Shown here piece by piece: positions 1-8,534 of a stretch of DNA of 62,328 bases. The notes beneath the pieces were generated by a model. That model did not search any database. It was given only the letters and a program-made list of their open reading frames with translations, and was not told the DNA's origin. Location of the stretch: assembly GCF_016908875.1 (NCBI RefSeq), contig NZ_JAFBES010000014.1, forward strand, positions 1-62,328, in the 5' to 3' direction. Positions within the stretch are counted from its first letter, which is position 1; the number at the start of each line of letters is the position of its first letter. The position numbers and the translations under genes were made by a program. The DNA comes from Bacillus ectoiniformans (GTDB taxonomy: Bacteria > Bacillota > Bacilli > Bacillales > Domibacillaceae).

Positions 1-64
1 AGGGAAACCCTTTCAGCGGGCCTTTAAGGCCGAGGCCGGTAAGAGAGGCTTTCAGCCGCAGAGC

Positions 65-91
65 AAACCACCAGTTCACACTGGTGGTTTT
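65..91 (+). terminator. Rho-independent terminator of the gene upstream of the window
   Basis: A 10-bp perfect stem (AAACCACCAG / CTGGTGGTTT) closes a 6-nt loop and is followed by a T-rich stretch. The gene it ends lies mostly or wholly outside the window. Bases 1-64 hold no gene I can identify. One forward frame reaches a stop at 25-27, which could be the end of that gene. Confidence 0.75.
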
Positions 92-182
92 GATTGTTTT
101 AGGTGAAGGTTTATTGGTACATAAAATTTGATGGGAGACTGCATATATAAAGAAACAGTCTTTTTTGATTTACGAATGTTTT

Positions 183-210
183 CACGTAAAAAGTTTTATT
201 TCATACAATG
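183..210 (+). promoter_or_regulatory. Candidate sigma-K promoter for dpaA
   Basis: A CAC element at 183-185 lies about 16 nt before CATACAAT at 202-209. This resembles the sigma-K pattern (-35 with CAC, -10 CATAnnnTA). The dipicolinate synthase operon of B. subtilis is transcribed by sigma-K in the mother cell, so both position and pattern fit. The match is by eye and the last -10 base differs. Confidence 0.5.
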
Positions 211-248
211 AAAAAGTGAGGGAGAGGAATAAGAGGATGGTGAAGAAC

Positions 249-1127
249 ATGCTTACAGGGCTTCAAGCAGCTGTACTAGGTGGAGATGCCCGCCAGCTTG
301 AGATTATTCGAAAGCTGACGGAATTAGATGCCAAAATTTACTTGGCGGGATTTGATCAATTAGAACAAAGCTTTACAGGTGCGGTCAAAGAAACGTTAGA
401 AGATGTCCCTTTTGAACAATTAGATGCCATCATCCTTCCGGTTGCAGGTTTGCAGGCAACGGGGGAGATTGAAACGATTTTTTCTGATAAAAATTTGCGT
501 CTTACAGAAGATATGCTGAAAAGAACTCCGCCCAATTGCAAAATTTTTACTGGCATTAGTCCGGCGCTTCTGAGCAATCTTGCAGAAAAAGCAGGACGGC
601 AATTAATCAAATTATTTGACCGTGATGATGTCGCTATTTATAACTCTATTCCAACGGCAGAAGGCACTGTCATGATGGCCATTCAGCACACCGATATTAC
701 CATTCACGGCTCAGAAGTAGTTGTGCTCGGCATGGGCCGAGTTGGGATTAGTGTAGCAAGAATTTTTAAAAGCTTAGGGGCAGAAGTGAAACTCGGAGCG
801 AGAAGAAGCGAACATTTAGCCAGAGCGATTGAAATGGGTCTCACGCCGTTTCAAATTGGGCGGCTTGAAAATGAAGTAAAAACAGCAGATATTATCATTA
901 ATACCATTCCCCATCAAGTGGTTACAGCATCCGCTATAGCCAGTATGCAAGCCCATGCTCTTATTATTGATTTAGCTTCCAAACCTGGCGGAACAGACTT
1001 TCGCTTTGCTGAAAAAAGAGGAATTAAGGCTATATTAGCTCTTGGACTCCCGGGTCTTGTGGCCCCAAAAACAGCGGGGCAGATCCTAGCTAAAGTGCTG
1101 GTAGATTTATTGAAAGAAGATGCTTGA
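249..1127 (+). CDS. dpaA: Dipicolinate synthase subunit A
   Basis: DpaA (SpoVFA) works with DpaB to oxidise the DapA product of the lysine pathway to dipicolinic acid in the mother cell. The acid is then loaded into the spore core. The N-terminus carries GGDARQLEIIRKL, typical of the family, and an NAD(P)-binding Rossmann motif LGMGRVG lies near residue 160. From the chosen ATG the protein has 292 residues, against about 297 in B. subtilis. I chose 249 because the sequence MLTGL matches the B. subtilis start and AGGATGGTG lies about 7 nt upstream. The frame stays open upstream to 165, but that part has no homologous look. dpaB follows 23 nt downstream. Confidence 0.95.
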   Translation: MLTGLQAAVLGGDARQLEIIRKLTELDAKIYLAGFDQLEQSFTGAVKETLEDVPFEQLDAIILPVAGLQATGEIETIFSDKNLRLTEDMLKRTPPNCKIFTGISPALLSNLAEKAGRQLIKLFDRDDVAIYNSIPTAEGTVMMAIQHTDITIHGSEVVVLGMGRVGISVARIFKSLGAEVKLGARRSEHLARAIEMGLTPFQIGRLENEVKTADIIINTIPHQVVTASAIASMQAHALIIDLASKPGGTDFRFAEKRGIKAILALGLPGLVAPKTAGQILAKVLVDLLKEDA

Positions 1128-1150
1128 TGACGAAAGGGGAAATCGAAATC

Positions 1151-1750
1151 ATGGCTTTAAAAGGAAAAAGAATTGGCTTTGGCATCACAGGTTCTCATTG
1201 CACCTACAGTGAAATCTATCCTCAAATTCAAAAGTTGATTGCTCTTGGCGCGGAGGTTGTGCCGGTAGTCACTCACACTGTAAACAATACAGCTACAAGG
1301 TTTGGGGAAGCAGGAGAATGGGTGGAGAAAATTGAGAAATTGACAGGGAAGAAAGCGGTCAGTACAATTGTTGATGCCGAACCGCTCGGACCTAAATATC
1401 CGCTCGACTGTATGGTCATTGCGCCGATTACTGGAAATTCACTGAGTAAATTTGCGAATGCGATGACGGATTCTGCCGTATTGATGGCTGCAAAAGCTAC
1501 CATTAGAAATCATCGGCCGGTTGTATTAGGTATATCAACAAATGATGCACTTGGGTTAAATGGAACCAATATTATGCGGCTAATGTCAGTAAAGGATATC
1601 TTTTTTATTCCGTTTGGCCAAGACGATCCAGTGAATAAGCCTAACTCCATGGTTGCCAGAATGGAAAGCTTAACTGATACAGTAGAAAGTGCATTAAAAG
1701 GCGAGCAAGTGCAGCCTGTCATTATTGAAAGGTTTCGCGACGGTTCCTGA
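1151..1750 (+). CDS. dpaB: Dipicolinate synthase subunit B (flavoprotein)
   Basis: DpaB is the flavoprotein-like partner of DpaA in dipicolinate synthesis. The protein has 199 residues and contains family stretches GITGSHCTYSEI near the N-terminus and LGISTNDALGLNGTN near residue 130. The ATG at 1151 is preceded by AAAGGGGAA. An earlier in-frame ATG at 1124 overlaps the dpaA stop, but its extra residues do not look conserved. It forms one operon with dpaA, with no terminator between them. No convincing terminator hairpin follows it either, so some transcripts may run on into asd. Confidence 0.95.
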   Translation: MALKGKRIGFGITGSHCTYSEIYPQIQKLIALGAEVVPVVTHTVNNTATRFGEAGEWVEKIEKLTGKKAVSTIVDAEPLGPKYPLDCMVIAPITGNSLSKFANAMTDSAVLMAAKATIRNHRPVVLGISTNDALGLNGTNIMRLMSVKDIFFIPFGQDDPVNKPNSMVARMESLTDTVESALKGEQVQPVIIERFRDGS

Positions 1751-1936
1751 CCGTCCGAACCCTTCTTCTTTTTTCAATAGATCGACAAATTATTATTCTT
1801 TTCACACTTTATTGTGTTAAAATAATAGCTATCAAAAAGTATCGTTATACTTTTTTCACTAGTCTATATTAATAGAGACCAAATTACATACGCAGAAATT
1901 ATAATCAGCCAAAGATTGTGGAAGGGGAAGATGAAA

Positions 1937-2989
1937 ATGAGTAACAAAGGATTTCATATTGCAGTAGTAGGTGCAACGGGAGCAGTTGGACAGCAAATGC
2001 TTGAAACACTAGAAAAAAGAGATTTTCCAATTGGAAAGCTTACTTTGCTTTCATCTGCTAGATCAGCAGGTAAAGTGATTGCATATAAAGGTGAAGATGT
2101 AACTGTTCAAGAAGCGAAGCCAGAGAGCTTTGAGGGTGTGGATATTGCATTGTTCAGCGCAGGGGGAAGCATTTCTAAAGCACTGGCGCCTGAGGCAGCT
2201 AAACGCGGAGCAATTGTTATTGACAATACAAGCGCTTACCGTATGGACCCTGAAGTGCCGCTTGTTGTTCCTGAGGTAAATAAAGAAGATCTTCGTTTGC
2301 ATAAGGGCATTATTGCTAATCCCAATTGCTCTACGATCCAAATGGTGGCTGCACTTGAGCCGCTTCGTGCAGCATATGGCCTGAAAAAAGTGCTTGTATC
2401 AACGTATCAAGCTGTTTCTGGAGCGGGTGCAAAAGCCATTGAAGAGTTAAATGAGCAAACGAAAGCGCTTGTAAATGGCGAAGATTATGAGCCTCAGATC
2501 CTGCCAGTAAGCAGCGATAAAAAACATTACCAAATCGCTTTTAATGCCATTCCTCAAATCGATAAATTTGAAGAAAATGGCTTTACATTTGAAGAAATGA
2601 AAATGATCAACGAAACGAAAAAAATTATGCATATGCCAGAGCTTCATGTAGCAGCGACTTGTGTGCGCCTTCCGGTAGCCACAGGCCATTCTGAATCCGT
2701 TTATTTTGAAGTGGAAGAATCAAATGTGACAGTAGCAGACGTACATGAAAAGTTAAGCTCTGCACCAGGTGTTGTTCTAGAAGACAACCCTGCGGAACAA
2801 ATCTATCCTATGCCGGCCAATTGCGTGGGCAAGAACGATGTATTTGTCGGCCGAGTGCGCAAAGACTTAGATGAAGATAAAGGGTTCCATATGTGGGTAG
2901 TATCTGATAATTTATTAAAAGGTGCTGCATGGAACTCCGTGCAAATCGCAGAAACACTGATTGAAATGGGTCTAGTTCAAGAGAAATAA
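1937..2989 (+). CDS. asd: Aspartate-semialdehyde dehydrogenase
   Basis: Asd reduces aspartyl phosphate to aspartate semialdehyde with NADPH, the branch point for lysine/DAP, threonine and methionine. The NADP-binding motif VVGATGAVG is at residues 10-18 and the catalytic cysteine is C131 in NPNCSTIQM. The length of 350 residues is normal for the family (346 in B. subtilis). The ATG at 1937 was chosen over 1931 because GGAAGGGGAAG then sits at a better distance. The 186 bases before it are AT-rich. A weak -35/-10 pair (TTCACA at 1801, ATAATA at 1822) is possible but not convincing. dapG follows after 44 nt. Confidence 0.97.
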   Translation: MSNKGFHIAVVGATGAVGQQMLETLEKRDFPIGKLTLLSSARSAGKVIAYKGEDVTVQEAKPESFEGVDIALFSAGGSISKALAPEAAKRGAIVIDNTSAYRMDPEVPLVVPEVNKEDLRLHKGIIANPNCSTIQMVAALEPLRAAYGLKKVLVSTYQAVSGAGAKAIEELNEQTKALVNGEDYEPQILPVSSDKKHYQIAFNAIPQIDKFEENGFTFEEMKMINETKKIMHMPELHVAATCVRLPVATGHSESVYFEVEESNVTVADVHEKLSSAPGVVLEDNPAEQIYPMPANCVGKNDVFVGRVRKDLDEDKGFHMWVVSDNLLKGAAWNSVQIAETLIEMGLVQEK

Positions 2990-3033
2990 GCCATTCATCG
3001 GCTTATAAGTATACGAATCCAGAGGTGTATAGA

Positions 3034-4275
3034 TTGAAAATTATTGTCCAGAAATTCGGAGGAACATCGGTTCGCGATGAAGAATCACGATTAAACGCCA
3101 AACGTCATATTGATCAAGCGGTTAAAGAAGGGTTCAAAGTAGTAGTCGTCGTTTCTGCCATGGGACGCAAAGGGGAGCCTTATGCGACTGACACGCTGTT
3201 ATCTCTGGTAGGTGGGTCAAAGACACAAATTGGTTCTCGGGAACAAGATATGCTTCTTTCATGCGGAGAAGTGATTTCTAGCATTGTATTTACTAATATG
3301 CTTGTAGACAGCGGATATTCTGCTTGTGCCCTTACAGGAGCTCAGGCGGGATTCGTTACAAATGATGACCATACAAACGCCAAAATAGTCGAAATGAAAT
3401 GCACCCGTCTATTAAAGGAACTTGAATCTCACGATGTCGTCGTAGTGGCAGGCTTTCAAGGGGCAAGTAAAAAGGGTGATACAACCACCATCGGCCGCGG
3501 AGGAAGTGATACTTCTGCCGCTGCACTTGGAGCTGCACTCGGAGCAGAGTGGATTGATATTTTCACAGATGTGAATGGTATTATGACAGCTGATCCTAGG
3601 GTAGCAGAAAAAGCTAGACCTCTGCCTGTGGTGACCTACAATGAAGTCTGCAATATGGCCTATCAAGGGGCAAAGGTTATTCACCCTCGCGCTGTGGAAA
3701 TAGCTATGCAGGCGAAAGTGCCGATTCGCATTCGTTCGACTTATACAGACGAGATCGGAACATTAGTCACTTCTATTTCAAAGCATAGCCAAGGTTCAGA
3801 TATCCATGAGCGGCTCGTAACAGGAATCGCGCATGTGGCGGATGTCGCACAAATAAAAGTGCAAGCCAAAAAAGATCAGTTTAACCTGCAGGCTGAAGTG
3901 TTCAAAGCGATGGCAAATGAAAAAATCAGCGTTGATTTTATCAATATTTCTCCTACAGGAGTCGTTTACACCGTAGCTGGCAATATGGCAGATCGTGCGG
4001 TGTCAGTACTGTCTGATATGGGATACGAACCTTCGCTTGAAACAGATTGTGCGAAAGTATCAGTAGTCGGTGCAGGTATGACCGGCGTACCTGGTGTCAC
4101 GTCAAAAATTGTGACAGCCTTATCAGATAAAGGTGTTCGAATTCTTCAGTCTGCAGACAGTCATACGACGATCTGGGTGCTGGTGAAGAATGAGGAGCTG
4201 TCGAAAGCTGTAAATGCGCTGCATGATGCGTTTGAGCTGCATGAAGACCATAATGAACAAGAAGCAAAAAGATAA
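3034..4275 (+). CDS. dapG: Aspartokinase I (diaminopimelate-sensitive type)
   Basis: DapG phosphorylates aspartate at the entry to the DAP/lysine pathway. The N-terminus KIIVQKFGGTSV is the aspartokinase signature. GRGGSDTSAAALGAALGAEW near residue 155 is the second kinase motif, and two ACT regulatory domains fill roughly residues 270-405. The protein has 413 residues (404 in B. subtilis). The start is TTG 3034, which aligns with the B. subtilis start and has AGAGGTG 6 nt upstream. A GTG nine bases earlier overlaps that ribosome site. Its place between asd and dapA fits the B. subtilis asd-dapG-dapA order. Confidence 0.95.
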   Translation: MKIIVQKFGGTSVRDEESRLNAKRHIDQAVKEGFKVVVVVSAMGRKGEPYATDTLLSLVGGSKTQIGSREQDMLLSCGEVISSIVFTNMLVDSGYSACALTGAQAGFVTNDDHTNAKIVEMKCTRLLKELESHDVVVVAGFQGASKKGDTTTIGRGGSDTSAAALGAALGAEWIDIFTDVNGIMTADPRVAEKARPLPVVTYNEVCNMAYQGAKVIHPRAVEIAMQAKVPIRIRSTYTDEIGTLVTSISKHSQGSDIHERLVTGIAHVADVAQIKVQAKKDQFNLQAEVFKAMANEKISVDFINISPTGVVYTVAGNMADRAVSVLSDMGYEPSLETDCAKVSVVGAGMTGVPGVTSKIVTALSDKGVRILQSADSHTTIWVLVKNEELSKAVNALHDAFELHEDHNEQEAKR

Positions 4276-4305
4276 ATAAGGCCAGTTGAAAGAGGAGGAA
4301 TTGGA

Positions 4306-5169
4306 ATGATTTCTTTCGGGCGTGTGTCAACTGCAATGGTGACACCTTTTGATTCCAAAGGAAATATAGATTTTGAAAAAACCACACAGCTAGTTGACTA
4401 TTTAATCAACAATGGCACAGATTCTTTAGTTGTTGCCGGAACTACTGGTGAGTCCCCAACATTAACTTCAGAAGAAAAAATTGCTTTATTTCGCCGTGTA
4501 GTCAAAGCTGCGAATGGACGAGTACCCATAGTAGCAGGAACAGGAAGCAACAATACACATGCCTCAATCGAACTGACGAAAAAGGCTGAAGAAGCAGGCG
4601 TCGATGCGATCATGCTAGTTGCTCCTTACTATAATAAACCGAACCAAGAAGGTTTGTACCAGCATTTTAAAGCGATTGCTGAAGCGACTAAACTCCCGGT
4701 AATGATCTATAACATTCCGGGCCGTTCAAGTGTGAACATCACACCTGAAACAACCATCAAGCTGTCCCAAATCTCTAATATTGTGGCAACGAAGGAAGCG
4801 AGCGGCAACCTTGATGCGATTACAGAGATTATTGCAGGTACGGATGATGACTTCCAAGTGTACAGCGGTGATGATGGATTAGCGTTGCCAATCTTGTCTG
4901 TTGGCGGAAATGGCGTCGTATCTGTCGCTTCCCACGTAGCAGGAAACGAATTGCAAGAAATGGTAACTGCCTTCCTAAACGGCAATTATCAGGAGGCAGC
5001 AAAACTTCATCAGCAGCTTCTTCCGTTGATCAGAGGTCTGTTTGCTGCGCCAAGTCCGGTGCCAGTGAAAGCAGCGCTGCAAATGAAAGGTATAGATGCA
5101 GGTCCTGTAAGGCTTCCGCTTGTGCCTTTGTCAGAAGAAGAGCGTGCCGCATTGCTGAAACTTTTGTAA
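4306..5169 (+). CDS. dapA: 4-hydroxy-tetrahydrodipicolinate synthase
   Basis: DapA condenses pyruvate with aspartate semialdehyde, giving the precursor shared by DAP (cell wall), lysine and spore dipicolinate. The Schiff-base lysine is K163 in VATKEASGN and the catalytic tyrosine is Y135 in IYNIPGRS. GTTGES near residue 46 is also a family hallmark. The length is 287 residues (290 in B. subtilis). The ATG is preceded by AGAGGAGG. It is the last gene of the asd-dapG-dapA operon and is followed at once by a strong terminator. Confidence 0.97.
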   Translation: MISFGRVSTAMVTPFDSKGNIDFEKTTQLVDYLINNGTDSLVVAGTTGESPTLTSEEKIALFRRVVKAANGRVPIVAGTGSNNTHASIELTKKAEEAGVDAIMLVAPYYNKPNQEGLYQHFKAIAEATKLPVMIYNIPGRSSVNITPETTIKLSQISNIVATKEASGNLDAITEIIAGTDDDFQVYSGDDGLALPILSVGGNGVVSVASHVAGNELQEMVTAFLNGNYQEAAKLHQQLLPLIRGLFAAPSPVPVKAALQMKGIDAGPVRLPLVPLSEEERAALLKLL

Positions 5170-5174
5170 ATGCT

Positions 5175-5208
5175 TAAAAAAGCTGGGAGAACGTCTCTCA
5201 GCTTTTTT
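5175..5208 (+). terminator. Terminator of the asd-dapG-dapA operon
   Basis: A long stem pairs AAAAAAGCTGGGAGA with TCTCTCAGCTTTTTT around a 3-nt loop. It is followed directly by the palindrome array. Confidence 0.9.
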
Positions 5209-5331
5209 CTATGGAGTGGTTTTTTTGGGGGGAAAAGAACTTTCACCCAGTGAAGTCAAAACGCCTTTATGACGAAAGCCTATTTGCCAGTCGCTCCTGA
5301 ACGAACGACTTTTGCTTTTCGCTTTTGTCTA

Positions 5332-5439
5332 GCAAAACGGGCTAGGAGCTCGGGTCAAAAGATCAGCCCCCATAAAGGCAAAGAGCGCCTTTTTGGTGTC
5401 TGCCTATTTGCCAGTCGCTCCTGGGCGAGCCCGTTTTGC
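5332..5439. repeat. Palindrome unit 1 of the array
   Basis: Outer arms GCAAAACGGGCT (5332-5343) and AGCCCGTTTTGC (5428-5439) are perfectly complementary. Next to them AGGAGC pairs with GCTCCT after a 5-nt bulge. The inner arm pairing around AAAGGC/GCCTTT is weaker than in the other units. Confidence 0.85.
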
Positions 5440-5455
5440 TTTTCGTTGATGTCTA

Positions 5456-5563
5456 GCAAAAGCCGTTAGGTGCTTGGGTCAAAAGATCTTTTCCCCTAAA
5501 GGCAAAAAGCGCCTTGAGAGGAAAAGCCTATTTGCCCTTCACACCTGGACGAACGGCTTTTGC
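5456..5563. repeat. Palindrome unit 2 of the array
   Basis: Outer arms GCAAAAGCCGTT (5456-5467) and AACGGCTTTTGC (5552-5563) are perfectly complementary although their sequence differs from unit 1. The inner arms TTTTCCCCTAAAGGC (5489-5503) and GCCTTGAGAGGAAAA (5511-5525) pair with a few mismatches. Confidence 0.85.
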
Positions 5564-5578
5564 TTTTCGTTGTGTCCA

Positions 5579-5685
5579 GCAAATCCCGCTAGGAGCTCGG
5601 GTCAAAAGATCAAATAACCTAAAGGCACAAAACGCCTTTTGGTTATTTGCCTATTTGCCTTTCGCTCCTGAACAGCGTGATTTGC
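5579..5685. repeat. Palindrome unit 3 of the array
   Basis: Outer arms GCAAATCCCGCT (5579-5590) and AGCGTGATTTGC (5674-5685) pair with one mismatch. The inner arms AAATAACCTAAAGGC (5612-5626) and GCCTTTTGGTTATTT (5634-5648) also pair with one mismatch. Confidence 0.85.
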
Positions 5686-5717
5686 TTTTCATTGTGGATT
5701 TACTTTCCTTCTTCCAT

Positions 5718-5723
5718 TATAAT
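5718..5723 (+). promoter_or_regulatory. Possible -10 element for rnjB
   Basis: A consensus TATAAT lies 51 nt before the rnjB start and 32 bp after the last palindrome. No good -35 at 17 bp spacing is visible, so the promoter call is weak. Confidence 0.35.
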
Positions 5724-5774
5724 AAAAATAATGTATGGATCGGGGCTTGTTGTTAATATAGGAGGAAAAAGACA

Positions 5775-7442
5775 TTGAGTAAGAGAAAAAATGAATTAAT
5801 AAAAGTAATTCCGCTCGGCGGGGTTGGAGAAATCGGAAAGAACATGACAGTGATTGAAGTGGATGATGAGATCTTCGTCATCGATACGGGTTTAATGTTC
5901 CCGGAAAACGAGATGCTGGGAATTGATATCGTTATTCCGGACATTTCCTATTTAATTGAAAATAAAGACCGTGTGAAAGGAATCTTTTTAACTCATGGCC
6001 ATGAAGATGCGATCGGATCTTTAGGGTATGTGATTCAAAAAGTGAAAGCACCGGTATATGGCACGAAATTGACGTTGGCGTTAATTAAAATGCGTCTTCG
6101 TGAAGAGAATGTAAAAGAAGAAGTAAAATATTACACGGTTCATTCGGATTCCCGTTTGCGCTTCGGTTCTGTAGACGTAACATTTTTCAGAACGACACAC
6201 AGCATTCCAGATTCAGTAGGAGTTGCCATTCATACATCTGAAGGAGCGATTGTACATACGGGCGAGTTCAAGTTTGATCAGTCGGCAAAAGGAATGTATA
6301 CACCTGATATCGGGAAGATGGCTCAGCTTGGGCAAAATGGTGTGTTTATGCTGTTATCTGATTCAACTGAAGCGGAGCGTCCTGGACATACGACATCTGA
6401 AGAAGTGATTGCGAATCAGTTATCAGATGCCTTTCATTCTTCAAAAGGGCGTATAATTGTTGCGTCATTTGCATCTAACTTAATAAGAATCCAGCAAGTA
6501 TTTGATGCGGCTTACCGCAATGGCCGAAAAGTGGCTGTAGGCGGAAAAAGAATGCAGCGTGTCAATGATATCGCCATTAAACTAGGATACTTGACAGTGG
6601 AAGAGGGCGTGCTCGTCAGCCTTCAGGAAATTGCTGAGTACCCAGATCATGAAGTGGTCATCTTAACAACAGGCGTTCAAGGAGAGCCAATCGAAGCTCT
6701 TCAAAAAATGGCGAAAGGCGCCAACAAATTAGTGAAAATTAAAAAAGGTGACACAGTACTGATAACTGCTACGCCTTCACCTGGATTAGAAGTACTTATG
6801 GGTAAAACCGTTGACTTATTATATCGTGCCGGTGCGAATGTATTAACAGGAAACCGTAAAGTCCATGTGTCTGGCCACGGTTTTCAAGAGGATCTTAAGT
6901 TTATGCTTAACTTAATGAAGCCTCGATTCTTTATTCCTATTCAAGGGGAATACCGGATGCTGAAAGCGCATGCCAAGCTTGCTGCTCAAACGGGTGTAGC
7001 GGAAGAAAACATTTTTATTCCCGAAAAAGGCGATGTGATCGAGTATAAAGGCGATAAAATGCGGGTAAGTTCGAAAGTAACGGCCGGCAATGTGTTAATT
7101 GATGGAATCGGTGTAGGGGATGTAGGAAACATCGTCTTAAGAGACCGTAAGCTTTTGTCGCAGGATGGAATTTTTATCGTTGTGATCACTTTAAGTAAAA
7201 AAGAACGCAAAATTGTCACTGGACCGGAAATTATTTCACGAGGTTTTGTGTACGTAAGAGAATCTGAGAAGTTAATGGACGAGTCCACTAAGCTGATCAC
7301 CTCTATTATTGAAAAAAATATGGCGAGAGAAACGTTTGAATGGTCAAGCATTAAACAAGATGTTAGAGATCAATTGAATTCTTTCTTGCATGAAAAAACG
7401 AAGAGACGCCCAATGATCCTTCCAATCATTATGGAAGTATAA
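5775..7442 (+). CDS. rnjB: Ribonuclease J2
   Basis: This is a metallo-beta-lactamase/beta-CASP RNase of 555 residues, the length of B. subtilis RNase J2, which works in a complex with RNase J1 in mRNA and rRNA turnover. The metal site is degenerate compared with J1: HGHEDA has alanine at 79 where J1 has histidine, HTGE has glutamate at 164 instead of aspartate, and PIQGEYRM has glutamine at 390 instead of histidine. H74, H76, D78 and H142 remain. Loss of ligands is typical of J2, which is nearly inactive alone, so I call J2 and not J1. The start is TTG 5775 with AGGAGG upstream. It sits between dapA and tepA as in B. subtilis. Confidence 0.93.
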   Translation: MSKRKNELIKVIPLGGVGEIGKNMTVIEVDDEIFVIDTGLMFPENEMLGIDIVIPDISYLIENKDRVKGIFLTHGHEDAIGSLGYVIQKVKAPVYGTKLTLALIKMRLREENVKEEVKYYTVHSDSRLRFGSVDVTFFRTTHSIPDSVGVAIHTSEGAIVHTGEFKFDQSAKGMYTPDIGKMAQLGQNGVFMLLSDSTEAERPGHTTSEEVIANQLSDAFHSSKGRIIVASFASNLIRIQQVFDAAYRNGRKVAVGGKRMQRVNDIAIKLGYLTVEEGVLVSLQEIAEYPDHEVVILTTGVQGEPIEALQKMAKGANKLVKIKKGDTVLITATPSPGLEVLMGKTVDLLYRAGANVLTGNRKVHVSGHGFQEDLKFMLNLMKPRFFIPIQGEYRMLKAHAKLAAQTGVAEENIFIPEKGDVIEYKGDKMRVSSKVTAGNVLIDGIGVGDVGNIVLRDRKLLSQDGIFIVVITLSKKERKIVTGPEIISRGFVYVRESEKLMDESTKLITSIIEKNMARETFEWSSIKQDVRDQLNSFLHEKTKRRPMILPIIMEV

Positions 7443-7452
7443 TTCAACTTTT

Positions 7453-7491
7453 AAGAGCAAACCTGCTTACACACAGGTTTGCTCTTTTTGT
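7453..7491 (+). terminator. Terminator of rnjB
   Basis: A 13-bp stem (AAGAGCAAACCTG / CAGGTTTGCTCTT) with an 8-nt loop is followed by TTTTG. Confidence 0.9.
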
Positions 7492-7567
7492 GTTCGATAA
7501 GCATTTGAATAAATAAGAAGGGATTGCAGAGAATATATATATTCTTTGCTTGAAAGGAGAAGATATT

Positions 7568-8302
7568 ATGGAATATGGAAAAGAACATACAGAAGATGAT
7601 CCGAGTCAGGACACTAAGCCAGAATCTTCACTCATGGAAAAAATTCAGCAGTTGGGACAGACCAATGTTCCGCAGCTGTCAAAAGACACTTCCATTCATT
7701 GTCTAACAATTATCGGGCAAATCGAGGGGCATCTGCAGCTTCCTCCGCAAAATAAAACTACTAAGTATGAACACGTCATTCCGCAGATAGTAGCTATTGA
7801 ACAGAACTCAGATATTGAAGGGCTGCTCATCGTTCTTAATACGGTAGGCGGTGATGTAGAAGCAGGGCTCGCTATCTCTGAAATGCTGGCATCTTTATCA
7901 AAGCCGACCGTCTCAATCGTGCTTGGGGGAGGCCACTCAATTGGCGTGCCTATTGCAGTTTCTTGTGATTATGCATTTATCGCAGAAACAGCCACGATGA
8001 CGATCCATCCTATTCGATTAACCGGTCTTGTCATTGGTGTTCCTCAAAGCTTTGAATACCTGGATAAAATGCAAGAGAGAGTAGTTAATTTCGTGACGAA
8101 ACACTCATCTATTGATGAGGAAACATTTAAAGAGCTAATGTTTGCAAAAGGTAATCTGACGAGGGATATTGGCACGAATGTGGTCGGAACGGATGCTGTT
8201 GCCTGTGGGCTGATCAACGAAGTAGGGGGAATCGGCAGTGCAATGAAGAAACTGAACGAATTAATTGCTGCCAAAAAAGAAAGCGAGAATTTAATTCAAT
8301 GA
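7568..8302 (+). CDS. tepA: ClpP-like serine protease TepA
   Basis: TepA (YmfB) belongs to the ClpP/crotonase-fold proteases. It was named for a role in protein translocation and has also been linked to breakdown of small acid-soluble spore proteins in germination. [10 protein letters not shown] near residue 94 and the nucleophile serine S124 in [11 protein letters not shown] show an intact ClpP-like core. The length is 244 residues (245 in B. subtilis). I chose ATG 7568 because AAAGGAGAAG lies 5-7 nt upstream. A TTG 18 bases earlier would bury that ribosome site in the gene. Its stop overlaps the start of ylzJ by 4 nt. Confidence 0.92.
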   Translation: MEYGKEHTEDDPSQDTKPESSLMEKIQQLGQTNVPQLSKDTSIHCLTIIGQIEGHLQLPPQNKTTKYEHVIPQIVAIEQNSDIEGLLIVLNTVGGDVEAGLAISEMLASLSKPTVSIVLGGGHSIGVPIAVSCDYAFIAETATMTIHPIRLTGLVIGVPQSFEYLDKMQERVVNFVTKHSSIDEETFKELMFAKGNLTRDIGTNVVGTDAVACGLINEVGGIGSAMKKLNELIAAKKESENLIQ

Positions 8303-8508
8303 TTCTGTACACGATGATGCCTAATGAGCAAATCTTTCCCCAAGAATCAGTTAGTGAAACAGAAATGGTGGTTTATAAGAATGTACCCCTATATGTACAG
8401 CGGAATGAAAACAGCTGCACAATCGTGAGAATAGCCAGCACTAATCCGTCCGATTATTTAGATAAATCGCTCTCTCCCGGTCAAGAGATTTCTCTTAAAC
8501 AGTATTAG
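8299..8508 (+). CDS. ylzJ: YlzJ-like small protein of unknown function
   Basis: This is a 69-residue protein starting [14 protein letters not shown], which matches the YlzJ family found after tepA in Bacillus. Its ATG overlaps the tepA stop (ATGA), so the two genes are probably translationally coupled. No membrane segment or known catalytic motif is seen, and no function can be given. Confidence 0.85.
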   Translation: MILYTMMPNEQIFPQESVSETEMVVYKNVPLYVQRNENSCTIVRIASTNPSDYLDKSLSPGQEISLKQY

Positions 8509-8534
8509 ATGGATGCGAACAAATATGCTATAAT
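8505..8534 (+). promoter_or_regulatory. Candidate promoter of spoIIIE overlapping the ylzJ terminator
   Basis: TTAGAT (8505-8510) and an extended -10 TGCTATAAT (TATAAT at 8529-8534) are 18 bp apart. The expected start of transcription lies inside the left arm of the terminator hairpin, so RNAs starting here would escape that terminator. Confidence 0.5.

Larger units (their letters stand above)
5260..5685. repeat. Tandem array of long imperfect palindromes upstream of rnjB
   Basis: This intergenic stretch (5170-5774) has no credible gene. It holds three full units of 107-108 bp with a period of about 123 bp (5332-5439, 5456-5563, 5579-5685). They are preceded by a right half-unit (about 5260-5315) whose left partner is missing. 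Each unit has outer 12-nt arms starting GCAAA, inner arms around AAAGGC/GCCTT, and constant blocks GTCAAAAGATC, GCCTATTTGCC and GCTTTTCGTTG. Arm sequences differ between units, but the partner arm changes to match. Similar long intergenic palindromes recur in other Bacillaceae genomes, as I remember them. Function is unknown. Short open frames inside the array follow the repeat and are not genes. Confidence 0.85.

Noticed and set aside
1-64. Possible riboswitch or RNA element at the left edge
   Set aside because: The GGCCTTTAAGGCC palindrome and nearby GGC/GCC runs suggested structure, but no known riboswitch core could be fitted and the element is cut by the window edge.
5269-5756. Two open frames of 66 and 80 codons in the dapA-rnjB gap
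   Set aside because: Both follow the palindrome array and repeat its units. They lack ribosome sites and family resemblance.
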